A stretch of 64,000 bases of DNA, taken from contig NZ_CP013481.2 in the NCBI RefSeq assembly GCF_001465595.2, positions 62,001-126,000 on the forward strand, written 5' to 3'. This stretch comes from Pandoraea apista (GTDB lineage: Bacteria; Pseudomonadota; Gammaproteobacteria; Burkholderiales; Burkholderiaceae). The notes beneath the pieces are model-generated. The model made no database searches. It was not told where the DNA came from and saw only the letters and a list, made by a program, of their open reading frames with translations. Made by a program: the position numbers and the translations under genes. Position 1 is the stretch's first letter; the number at the start of each line of letters is the position of its first letter. Positions 28,391-36,258 of the stretch are shown here, one piece after another.

Positions 28391-28807
28391 ATGGCAACCA
28401 TTCACGTAGACGTCGTCAGCGCGGAAGAGCAGATCTTCTCCGGTAAGGCGCGCTTTGTGGCGCTGCCCGGCGAAGCCGGCGAGCTGGGCATTCTGCCTGG
28501 CCACACGCCGCTGATCACGCGTATCAAGCCGGGCGCGGTGCGTATCGAGGACGAAGCAGGTAACGAGGACTTCGTCTTCGTGGCCGGTGGTATTCTCGAA
28601 GTGCAACCGGGCACGGTCACCGTGCTCGCCGACACCGCCATTCGCGGCAAGGATCTGGACGAGGCGAAGGCTGCCGACGCCAAGCGCCGCGCGGAAGAAG
28701 CACTGGCGAACAAGGATTCCAACATCGAGTACGCGACTGCCCAGGCCGAACTGGCCGAAGCCATCGCCCAACTCGCTGCGATCCAGAAGTTCCGCAAGGT
28801 GAAGTAA
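28391..28807 (+). CDS. atpC: F1Fo ATP synthase subunit epsilon
   Basis: This 138-aa subunit, the last gene of the operon, couples rotation and inhibits ATP hydrolysis. The beta-sandwich N-terminus ([37 protein letters not shown]) and two-helix C-terminus are typical. It is set off from atpD by 147 bases, longer than the other late gaps, with GC-rich imperfect repeats but no clear promoter. A terminator follows about 100 bases downstream. Confidence 0.97.
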   Translation: MATIHVDVVSAEEQIFSGKARFVALPGEAGELGILPGHTPLITRIKPGAVRIEDEAGNEDFVFVAGGILEVQPGTVTVLADTAIRGKDLDEAKAADAKRRAEEALANKDSNIEYATAQAELAEAIAQLAAIQKFRKVK

Positions 28808-28911
28808 ATCGGCACGGCGGTTGCAGCGGCGTTCTCGTCGGTGCAACACGTCACGCCAGCCGTCGCACGGTGATCGGTGCCGTCAAGACACCCATCGCCG
28901 CGTAGCGGCAG

Positions 28912-28948
28912 AAAGCCCCATGCATGCAAGTGCGTGGGGCTTTTGTTT
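28912..28948 (+). terminator. Terminator of the atp operon
   Basis: AAAGCCCCATGCA (28912-28924), loop TGCAAG, TGCGTGGGGCTTTT, with one G-T pair, then TGTTTTG. Confidence 0.88.
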
Positions 28949-29033
28949 TGTCTGTCGAGCCCGGCCCGGGACCCTGCCCATGTCCGGGAGCCTACTCAAC
29001 TCAGGGCCATCCCCACTCGTTCCGTCACTCGAA

Positions 29034-29054
29034 TTACGTTAACGTAAACGTCAA
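29034..29054. promoter_or_regulatory. LiuR-like (MerR-family) palindrome
   Basis: TTACGTTAACGTAA (29034-29047) is a perfect 14-bp palindrome. It overlaps TTAACGTAAACGTCAA (29039-29054), which fits TTnACGTnnACGTnAA, the pattern of LiuR, the MerR-type regulator of branched-chain amino-acid and fatty-acid degradation genes in proteobacteria. It lies about 130-150 bp before the acyl-CoA synthetase start. Confidence 0.6.
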
Positions 29055-29184
29055 CCTAGCGTGACGCGCTATTGTTATGAAGAGAAGACCGCCGTCGTTC
29101 GATACAGCGACAGGCGGGCCATTCACGCGTGACTGCCACGCGACAGCATTTCGCCATTTCAGCATTGCTTCAGGAGACAAAAGC

Positions 29185-30903
29185 ATGGAAAGCCGGGAAG
29201 GTGCGGGCGTTGTACCTCGTAATGGACTGTCGTATGTGAAGGGCGATACCACCGTGCCGCTTTCGACGTTGACGGTGTTCGGTCTGCTTGCCGAGACGGC
29301 GGCGAAGTTTCCCGAGCGGCAGGCGGTGGTGTTTCGCGAGCAGGGCGTGGACTGGACGTGGCGCGAGTTCATCGCACACGTGGACACCTTTGCCGCGGGT
29401 CTGATTTCGTTGGGGCTGAAGAAGGGCGATCGCGTGGGTATCTGGTCGCCCAACCGTGTCGAATGGCTGGTCACGCAGTTCGCCACGGCGCGCGTGGGCC
29501 TGATTCTGGTGAACATCAATCCGGCGTACCGCCTCGCCGAACTCGAGTATGCGATCAACAAGGTCGGCTGCAAGGCGCTTGTCGCGGCGGAGTCTTTCAA
29601 GACGTCGCGCTACCTCGAGATGCTCAATGTCCTGGCGCCCGAGCTGGCAACGTGTGCGCCCGGCGAACTGAAGTCGGCGAAGCTGCCGTCGCTGCGCACC
29701 ATCATCCGCATGGGCGAGGGCATTACGCCCGGCATGATGAATTACACCGACGTGGTGACCCTCGGCGCCGACGCCGATCTGGTTCGACTGCGCGAGATCT
29801 CCGACGGGCTCGATTGCTTCGACGCGATCAATGTCCAGTTCACGAGCGGCACGACCGGCAGCCCGAAGGGCGCCACGCTGACCCACCACAATATCGTCAA
29901 CAACGGACGCTTCATCGCCATGGCGATGCGCTTCTCCGAGCACGACAGCCTGTGCATTCCCGTGCCGTTCTATCACTGCTTCGGCATGGTGCTCGCGGTG
30001 CTGGCTTGCGTGTCGACGGGCGCGACAATGGTGTTTCCGGGCGAGGCCTTCGATCCGAAGGCCACCATGGCCGCCGTCTCCGAGGAGCGTTGCACGGCGT
30101 TGCATGGCGTACCGACGATGTTCATCGCGCAACTCGATCACCCGGATTTCGGTAACTATCAATTCGATTCGCTGCGCACGGGGATCATGGCGGGTTCGCC
30201 GTGCCCCATCGAGACGATGAAGCGTGTGATCAACGAAATGCACATGAGCGAGGTGACGATCGCCTACGGCATGACGGAGACGAGCCCCGTGTCGTTTCAA
30301 ACCACCACGACCGACCCGCTGGAGAAGCGCGTGACGACCGTGGGGCGCGTGCAACCGCACCTCGAAGTGAAGCTTGTCGACGCCGCCGGCGAGATCGTAC
30401 CGGTAGGCGAGAAGGGCGAGCTTTGCACGAAGGGCTATTCGGTGATGCAGGGCTACTGGGATGACGAACCCCGCACGCGCGAAGCAATCCGCGACGGCTG
30501 GATGCATACGGGTGACCTCGCCACGATCGACGAAGACGGCTATTGCAACATTGTCGGCCGGGTGAAGGACATGCTCATTCGTGGCGGCGAGAACATCTAC
30601 CCACGCGAGATCGAGGAATTTCTGTTCCGTCACCCGAAGGTGCAGGCCGTGCAAGTGTTCGGCGTGCCCGATCCGAAGTATGGCGAGGAAGTTTGCGCCT
30701 GGATCGTCCTCAAGCCGGGCCAGAGCGCAACGGAAGACGACATCCGAGCCTTTTGCAAGGATCAGATCGCCCACTACAAGATTCCACGCTATATCCGCTT
30801 CGTCGACGAAATGCCGATGACGGTCACGGGCAAGGTGCAGAAGTTCATCATGCGCGAAAAGATGGTGGAAACGCTCGGCCTGTCCGAAACGAAGACGGCC
30901 TGA
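29185..30903 (+). CDS. AMP-binding acyl-CoA synthetase
   Basis: This 572-aa ATP-dependent ligase forms acyl-CoA from a carboxylic acid through an acyl-adenylate. P-loop-like [10 protein letters not shown] begins near residue 220. ITYGMTE-type motif [11 protein letters not shown], adenylate-binding [37 protein letters not shown] and the C-terminal catalytic Lys in [10 protein letters not shown] are all present. I chose ATG 29185, preceded by AGGAGA, over an in-frame ATG 108 bases upstream. The LiuR-like palindrome upstream suggests a short or branched-chain acid from Leu/Ile/Val breakdown as substrate, but the sequence alone cannot separate that from medium-chain fatty acids. Confidence 0.92.
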   Translation: MESREGAGVVPRNGLSYVKGDTTVPLSTLTVFGLLAETAAKFPERQAVVFREQGVDWTWREFIAHVDTFAAGLISLGLKKGDRVGIWSPNRVEWLVTQFATARVGLILVNINPAYRLAELEYAINKVGCKALVAAESFKTSRYLEMLNVLAPELATCAPGELKSAKLPSLRTIIRMGEGITPGMMNYTDVVTLGADADLVRLREISDGLDCFDAINVQFTSGTTGSPKGATLTHHNIVNNGRFIAMAMRFSEHDSLCIPVPFYHCFGMVLAVLACVSTGATMVFPGEAFDPKATMAAVSEERCTALHGVPTMFIAQLDHPDFGNYQFDSLRTGIMAGSPCPIETMKRVINEMHMSEVTIAYGMTETSPVSFQTTTTDPLEKRVTTVGRVQPHLEVKLVDAAGEIVPVGEKGELCTKGYSVMQGYWDDEPRTREAIRDGWMHTGDLATIDEDGYCNIVGRVKDMLIRGGENIYPREIEEFLFRHPKVQAVQVFGVPDPKYGEEVCAWIVLKPGQSATEDDIRAFCKDQIAHYKIPRYIRFVDEMPMTVTGKVQKFIMREKMVETLGLSETKTA

Positions 30904-30967
30904 GCGGGCGTTCGGGTTCCGGGCACCGGGCACAGAGTGCAGGGTGAAGGGTGCACAGTGCAGAGGT

Positions 30968-31009
30968 AAGGCAGGGCTCGTCCAGGCGGCGAGCCTCTGC
31001 TTATTTTTT
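30968..31009 (+). terminator. Terminator after the acyl-CoA synthetase
   Basis: GGCTCG pairs with CGAGCC across a 9-base loop, extended by a bulged GCAG/CTGC, followed by TTATTTTTT. Confidence 0.75.
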
Positions 31010-31062
31010 GAGCGGGGCCGGGGGCAATGCCGTATCATTCGGGATTACCCTAGGCTTTTGTC

Positions 31063-32274
31063 ATGCCCGCCCATACTTTTCGCACCGTCTTCGTACTAGG
31101 CATTTTGTCGGCGATCGGCTCGCTGTCGATCGACATGTATCTGCCTGCGCTGCCGAGCATTGCGCGTGAACTGAACACGACGGACGCTGCCGCGCAATTC
31201 TCGCTGGCATCGTTCTTCATCGGGCTGGGTCTGGGACAACTGCTGCACGGGCCGCTGGCCGACCGCTATGGGCGCAAACGTCCTCTGTATGCGGGTCTCG
31301 CACTCTATACGCTCGCGTCGGCAGGCTGTGCGCTGGCGACCAATATCGAAACGCTGATCGTCTGTCGTTTCATTCAGGCCGTGGGCGGCTGCGCCTGCTT
31401 CGTGATCGCGCGTGCCATGGCACGCGACTTGTTCGATACGAGCACGGTCGCCCGCGTGCTTTCGCGCATGACCCTCATCATGGGCGCTGCACCGATTCTT
31501 GCCCCGCTCATTGGCGGGCAAGTGCTGCTCTTCGTTGGCTGGCGCTGGATCTTCTGGGGGCTGACGGCCTTCGGGGCAGTCTGCTTTGCGATGTCCGTCT
31601 ACTGGTTGCCCGAGACACGCGCGGCCGCCCGGCAGGCCCGCCATTGGCTCTCGACGGCCTGGCATAACTACGGCGCGCTGGTGCGCGACCGCGAGTTCAT
31701 GGGCAACGCGCTCGCGGGTGGGGTTTCGCAGGCAGGCATGTTCGCCTACATCACGGGCTCGCCCTTCGTGTTCATCAACCTGTATGGTGTCGACCCGGCG
31801 CATTACGGCTGGCTGTTCGGGCTGAATGCCTGCGGCATCATTGCCGGCTCGCAGATCAACGCCCATTTGCTGCGCAAACGGCGTCCCGCCGATGTGTTGC
31901 GCCGCACCAACAATCTGGTCGCCATTCTCGGATTGCTGATGCTCGCAGTGGCGGCGCTGCCAGTGGGCGGCCTGATCGGATTGATGGTGCCGCTCTTTGC
32001 CTATGTCACCAGCCTCGGCTTTTCTCAGCCGAATGCGGTGGCCGAAGCCCTGAATCGCCAGCATCAACGTGCGGGCGCCGCGTCGGCACTCCTTGGTGCG
32101 CTGCAATTTCTCGCGGCGGCGAGCGCCGGCGCGGCTGTCGGGCTGATGCACGCGCATTCGGCAGTGCCAATGGCAGCCGTCATGGCGGTGTGCGGCACGC
32201 TGTCGTGGTGCTTCCACACCGTGTTGATTCGTCGCGCGAAGCCGGCGGCCCCGCCTGCCGCCGGAACCGTGTGA
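31063..32274 (+). CDS. Bcr/CflA family multidrug efflux MFS transporter
   Basis: This 403-aa twelve-segment major-facilitator protein resembles the Bcr/CflA group (bicyclomycin, chloramphenicol and sulfonamide efflux, drug-proton antiport). The first segment contains SIDMYLPALPSIARELNT, a strong Bcr/CflA marker, followed by GLGLGQLLHGPLADRYGRKRPLYAG (loop 2-3 motif A). ATG 31063 directly begins the conserved sequence. It appears to be a single-gene unit between terminators and the flhD upstream region; actual substrates are unknown. Confidence 0.9.
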   Translation: MPAHTFRTVFVLGILSAIGSLSIDMYLPALPSIARELNTTDAAAQFSLASFFIGLGLGQLLHGPLADRYGRKRPLYAGLALYTLASAGCALATNIETLIVCRFIQAVGGCACFVIARAMARDLFDTSTVARVLSRMTLIMGAAPILAPLIGGQVLLFVGWRWIFWGLTAFGAVCFAMSVYWLPETRAAARQARHWLSTAWHNYGALVRDREFMGNALAGGVSQAGMFAYITGSPFVFINLYGVDPAHYGWLFGLNACGIIAGSQINAHLLRKRRPADVLRRTNNLVAILGLLMLAVAALPVGGLIGLMVPLFAYVTSLGFSQPNAVAEALNRQHQRAGAASALLGALQFLAAASAGAAVGLMHAHSAVPMAAVMAVCGTLSWCFHTVLIRRAKPAAPPAAGTV

Positions 32275-32831
32275 GTCCCTTCAACGCCACGTCAATACCC
32301 AGAAATGAGGAGCGCCTCGCGCTACCGGGCGTCTGAAATCTGCAACACGGAAAGGTGCCGTAAGACAAAACGGCGCCGTCAGCGGTGAATTTTCGGGAAC
32401 TGACGTTCGAGCCTACCTTCCAAACCTGAAATTTGGCGAGCGACACTACATCTGTAACAGTTTGTAATTGCACTGTTCCGGCGTCAGCGCGATTGGCAAA
32501 GTGCAATTCAGCGCCCTTGCAAAGTCCCCCGAAATTTTTTGCGAGGATCGCTAAAGTTCGGCAAAACCCCGCCGAAATACAGTCAAGTAGTAGAGCGCAG
32601 CTTCGTGACACTTTCATGAAGTCGTCGCCTGTGTGTCACCGATCGTTCTCCCCGAACGCGTCGTTGGGGCCGTTTGCGCCCTTCGTGTAGGAAAAACTCC
32701 TACAAAAAACTTCCGCTTTTCTTGCCCTCCCATGTAGTTTTTCTCCGATTTCTTTCTCTTTCGCCCTTGTCCACAATGCGGGGGAATAGACAGTAGTACC
32801 GCCAGATTCATCCATTGCGCCGGGGGGGTGC
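32275..32831. promoter_or_regulatory. Long upstream control region of flhDC
   Basis: This 557-bp non-coding region, less GC-rich than its surroundings, holds several possible regulator sites. One is an 8-bp hairpin (32354-32361/32370-32377), perhaps ending the efflux gene transcript. Another is TGTAA repeated at a 10-bp step (32453 and 32463), overlapping an AACAGT/ACTGTT inverted repeat. The third is the perfect inverted repeat TGTAGGA-N5-TCCTACA at 32686-32704. I could not place a single convincing promoter. Such a long leader fits a master regulator that integrates many inputs. Confidence 0.6.
32686..32704. promoter_or_regulatory. Perfect inverted repeat, RcsB/NarL-type operator candidate
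   Basis: TGTAGGA, five bases, TCCTACA, 128 bp upstream of flhD. It resembles the RcsAB box of enterobacterial flhDC (TAGGA...TCCTA style) but is one base longer, so it may belong to another LuxR/NarL-family regulator. Confidence 0.5.
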
Positions 32832-33149
32832 ATGCGAAACAGCGAAACACTGAATGAGATTCGTGAATTGAATCTCTCCTACCTTGTCCTGGCTCAGCGC
32901 CTGATCCGTGAGGATCGCGCCGCAGCCATGTTCCGCCTGGGGATCAGCGACCAGCTTGCCGACGTGCTCGGCAGTCTCACATTGGCTCAACTCGTCAAAT
33001 TTGCGGGGTCGAACCAGCTTTTGTGCCGATTTCGATTCGACGACCACGTGATTCTTTCGACCCTTACGCATGGGGCGAAAGACGTGGGTATGCAGCAGTC
33101 GCATGCATCGATCCTGCTCGCGGGGCAACCCGTCGAGCAGATCGGCTAA
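32832..33149 (+). CDS. flhD: Flagellar transcriptional activator FlhD
   Basis: This 105-aa partner of FlhC in the FlhD4C2 master activator works with sigma-70 on class II flagellar promoters. The conserved stretch [35 protein letters not shown] matches E. coli FlhD closely. ATG 32832 is preceded by a G-run rather than a clean AGGAG. flhC follows after 75 bases. Confidence 0.96.
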   Translation: MRNSETLNEIRELNLSYLVLAQRLIREDRAAAMFRLGISDQLADVLGSLTLAQLVKFAGSNQLLCRFRFDDHVILSTLTHGAKDVGMQQSHASILLAGQPVEQIG

Positions 33150-33224
33150 GCGTACGCACACGCGACACGTGCGGTGCCGTCCCGAGGGGGCGGCGCTCTG
33201 CGTGACTTGCCAGGAAGCCTGTAT

Positions 33225-33821
33225 ATGCGTACCAAAAGCGTCGTTCTTGAGGCCCGTGAGATTCAACTGGCCATCGAGCTGATCGAACTCGGCGCCCGCC
33301 TCCAATTGTTGGAAGCAGAAACGAGCCTGAGCCGCGACCGGCTCATCAAACTTTACAAAGAGCTAAAAGGGGCGTCGCCGCCCAAAGGCATGCTGCCGTT
33401 CTCGACCGATTGGTTCGTGACGTGGCTGCCGAATATCCACTCGTCGCTTTTCCACAACATCTACCGTCATCTGGTGCAGCACGGCGGATGCCAGGGCATT
33501 GAAGCGATCGTCAAGGCGTACCGGTTGTATCTGGAGCATGTGGAACTGCATGGCTGGGAAGCCGTGCTCGGGTTTACGCGTGCATGGACGCTGGTTCGCT
33601 TCTTCGACAGCAAGATGCTGCAAATGACGCCCTGCACGCGCTGCGGCGGACATTTCGTTACGCACGCACACGAACCGCATGGCCAGTACGTTTGCGGACT
33701 GTGCCAACCGCCGTCGCGCGCCGGTAAGACCCGGAAAGCAAAACACGCGCACGCCGCCGATCTGGCGCCGGCCGTGGCGCCGCCCGAGACTGGCACGGAT
33801 ATTTCCCCGCTGGCAGCCTGA
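33225..33821 (+). CDS. flhC: Flagellar transcriptional activator FlhC
   Basis: This 198-aa zinc-binding DNA-contact subunit is the other part of the FlhDC complex. [27 protein letters not shown] is the conserved start. Four cysteines in CTRCGG and CGLC (C-terminal third) form the Zn site. I chose ATG 33225, preceded by AGGAAG, over an in-frame start at 33174 whose translation shows no family similarity. The last roughly 25 residues are a non-conserved tail. Confidence 0.95.
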   Translation: MRTKSVVLEAREIQLAIELIELGARLQLLEAETSLSRDRLIKLYKELKGASPPKGMLPFSTDWFVTWLPNIHSSLFHNIYRHLVQHGGCQGIEAIVKAYRLYLEHVELHGWEAVLGFTRAWTLVRFFDSKMLQMTPCTRCGGHFVTHAHEPHGQYVCGLCQPPSRAGKTRKAKHAHAADLAPAVAPPETGTDISPLAA

Positions 33822-33850
33822 ACGAGCCCACTTCACGAGGTCGCACCCCC

Positions 33851-33878
33851 TACAGTTTCCCTGCGTGTCTGCCGTTAA
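33851..33878 (+). promoter_or_regulatory. Sigma-28 (FliA) promoter for motAB-che
   Basis: TACAGTTT (33851-33858), 12 bases, GCCGTTAA (33871-33878), compared with TAAAGTTT-N11-GCCGATAA. It lies 60 bp before the motA start, where a class III promoter is expected. Confidence 0.7.
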
Positions 33879-33937
33879 GCCCTCTGAACAGGAAGGACAT
33901 TTTTCCGTAGACGTATTTTTGCGAGAGGTATCCGGCA

Positions 33938-34798
33938 GTGCTTGTCGTCATTGGTTACATCATCGTTCTGGCATCGGTCTTTGGCGGCTTCGTCATTGGC
34001 GGGGGCCACTTGGGCGCGCTGTTTCAGCCGACCGAGCTGCTGATCATCGGTGGCGCGGGCGTCGGCTCGTTTGTCGTGGGCAACAACAGCAAGGCGATCA
34101 AGGCGACGATGAAAGCGCTGCCGATGCTGTTCAAGGGCTCGAAATACACCAAAGAGCTGTACATGGAGCTGATGGCGCTCCTGTACGTGTTGCTCGCGAA
34201 GGCGCGCAAGGACGGCATGCTCGCCATCGAAGGGGATGTGGAAGACCCGGCGTCGAGTCCGGTGTTCTCACAGTACCCGCGCATTCTCGGCGAGCCGCGC
34301 ATCATGGAATTCCTCACCGACTATCTGCGCCTGATGGTCAGCGGGAATATGAATGCGTTCGAGATCGAGAACCTGATGGATCACGAAATCGAAACGTACC
34401 GTCACGAGGGCGAAGTCCCGGCGCACTGTCTGCAAAAGACGGGCGATGCCATGCCGGCCTTCGGTATCGTCGCCGCCGTGATGGGCGTGGTGCACACGAT
34501 GGCCTCGGCCGACCAGCCGCCTGCCGTGCTGGGGGCATTGATTGCCCAGGCGCTCGTGGGCACGTTCCTCGGCATTTTGCTGGCTTACGGCTTCATTTCG
34601 CCGCTGGCCCAACTCATCGAGCACCGTATCAACGAGTCGGTCAAGCTCTACGAGTGCATCAAGGTCACGCTATTGGCCAGCCTGAACGGTTATGCGCCGG
34701 CACTCTCGGTCGAATTCGGCCGCAAGGTGCTGTATTCCACGGTACGTCCGTCGTTCGCCGAGCTCGAAGAGCACGTGCGACAGGTCAAGGCACGTTGA
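33938..34798 (+). CDS. motA: Flagellar motor stator protein MotA
   Basis: This 286-aa inner-membrane proton-channel subunit has four membrane segments. The loop AKARKDGMLAIEGDVEDP holds the charged residues that contact FliG, and the conserved Pro lies in GDAMPAFGIVAAVMGVV. The start is GTG 33938, preceded by GAGAGG. motB follows 12 bases after the stop. Confidence 0.96.
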   Translation: MLVVIGYIIVLASVFGGFVIGGGHLGALFQPTELLIIGGAGVGSFVVGNNSKAIKATMKALPMLFKGSKYTKELYMELMALLYVLLAKARKDGMLAIEGDVEDPASSPVFSQYPRILGEPRIMEFLTDYLRLMVSGNMNAFEIENLMDHEIETYRHEGEVPAHCLQKTGDAMPAFGIVAAVMGVVHTMASADQPPAVLGALIAQALVGTFLGILLAYGFISPLAQLIEHRINESVKLYECIKVTLLASLNGYAPALSVEFGRKVLYSTVRPSFAELEEHVRQVKAR

Positions 34799-34810
34799 CG
34801 GGCGGCAGCA

Positions 34811-35815
34811 ATGAGCGAGAAAGAAGAGCGGCCCATCATCGTCAAGCGCCGCGCACGCGGTGCGCACGGCCATCATGGCGGCGCGTGGAAGATTGCCTAC
34901 GCCGACTTCATGACGGCCATGATGGCGTTCTTCCTGCTGATGTGGCTGCTCAGTTCGGTGAGCAGCAAGGAACTGACGGGCATCGCGGAGTATTTCCGCA
35001 CGCCGCTCAAAGTTGCGCTCACGGGCGGCCGTAACGCCGCAGACAACAGCGGCGTGATTCCCGGTGGCGGCACCGACACCACTCGCACCGACGGCCAGAA
35101 GTCGCGTGGCGATCAGGTCAAGTCACGCCAGGCGACCACGACCGAACTGGCCGAGCGCGCCGATGCGCAGCGTTTGCGCGAACTCAAGGCGCGCATCGAG
35201 AAGGCCATCGAAAATAACCCGACGCTCAAACAGTTTCGCAAACAACTGCTCATCGATGTGACCACGGAAGGGTTGCGCATCCAGATCGTCGACGATCAGA
35301 ACCGGCCGATGTTCGCCAACGCGAGCGCGCAGGTCCAGCCGTACATGCGCGACATTCTGCGTGAGATCGGCAAGTCGCTCAACGACGTGCCGAACCGAAT
35401 CAGCCTGTCCGGCCACACCGACGCCACGGCTTACGCGCAGGGTGACAAGAGCTACAGCAACTGGGAGTTGTCCGCCGATCGCGCGAATGCTTCGCGTCGC
35501 GAACTGATTGCGGGCGGACTCGATGGCGACAAGGTACTGCGCGTGGTGGGCCTGGCGTCTACCGTGCCGCTCGACCGTGACGACGCGTACAACCCGATCA
35601 ACCGTCGCATCAGCATCATTGTGCTCAACCGCCGCGCAGAGCAGTCGGTCAAGCACGAAGGCGACCAACCGACAATCGACGCCGCGAACGTACGCGGCGC
35701 AGGAAGTGACGCGGTGAACGCCGCCATCAACGGCACGTTGCCTGCCGTGCCGGGCCTGCCCACGCCGCCCGCACCGCCCACGGCACCGGCGGCGCCGGGT
35801 GCGACCGCGCGATAA
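34811..35815 (+). CDS. motB: Flagellar motor stator protein MotB
   Basis: This 334-aa proton-channel partner of MotA is anchored to peptidoglycan. A short basic N-terminus precedes the membrane helix with proton-binding Asp32 (KIAYADFMTAMMAFFLLMWLL). A periplasmic OmpA-like domain follows (SLSGHTDATAYAQGD). The C-terminal tail is Ala/Pro-rich. It is proton-type by the MotAB pattern rather than PomAB. Confidence 0.96.
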   Translation: MSEKEERPIIVKRRARGAHGHHGGAWKIAYADFMTAMMAFFLLMWLLSSVSSKELTGIAEYFRTPLKVALTGGRNAADNSGVIPGGGTDTTRTDGQKSRGDQVKSRQATTTELAERADAQRLRELKARIEKAIENNPTLKQFRKQLLIDVTTEGLRIQIVDDQNRPMFANASAQVQPYMRDILREIGKSLNDVPNRISLSGHTDATAYAQGDKSYSNWELSADRANASRRELIAGGLDGDKVLRVVGLASTVPLDRDDAYNPINRRISIIVLNRRAEQSVKHEGDQPTIDAANVRGAGSDAVNAAINGTLPAVPGLPTPPAPPTAPAAPGATAR

Positions 35816-35832
35816 CCGACAAGAGGAGACGC

Positions 35833-36216
35833 ATGCAAGCCCTTCGTAACACGATTCTCGCCGTCGACGATTCCGCGTCGATGCGTCAGATTCTGGCGGC
35901 AACGCTCGACGAAGCCGGCTACGCCGTGACGACCGCCCGCGACGGGCAGGAAGCCCTGGCGCTGGCGTCGAACGCGAGCTTCGATCTGGTGCTGACCGAC
36001 CAGCACATGCCCGGCATGGATGGTTTGTCGCTCATTCGTGCACTGCGCGAACTCGATGCGTTTGCCCAGACGCCCATTCTGGTGCTCACGACGGAAGTCG
36101 ATGGCGCGTACAAGACGGCAGCCCGCGAAGCGGGCGCCAGCGGCTGGCTGATCAAGCCGGTCGACCCCGAAGCATTGGTCGACGTGGTGGGCTCGCTCGT
36201 CGGCGAAGGCGCATGA
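35833..36216 (+). CDS. CheY-like response regulator
   Basis: This 127-aa single receiver domain has acidic pocket VDD at 11-13, phospho-acceptor Asp in LVLTDQHMPGMDG (about residue 56), Thr in VLTTE and Lys in WLIKPVD. It lies between motB and cheA and is distinct in sequence from the second CheY at 48.0 kb, which is closer to the E. coli motor-binding CheY. It may act as a phosphate sink or a secondary motor regulator. Confidence 0.92.
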   Translation: MQALRNTILAVDDSASMRQILAATLDEAGYAVTTARDGQEALALASNASFDLVLTDQHMPGMDGLSLIRALRELDAFAQTPILVLTTEVDGAYKTAAREAGASGWLIKPVDPEALVDVVGSLVGEGA

Positions 36217-36258
36217 CGATGGCGTCGATGGCACAACCAAGTTAGGACGAGGAAATCG

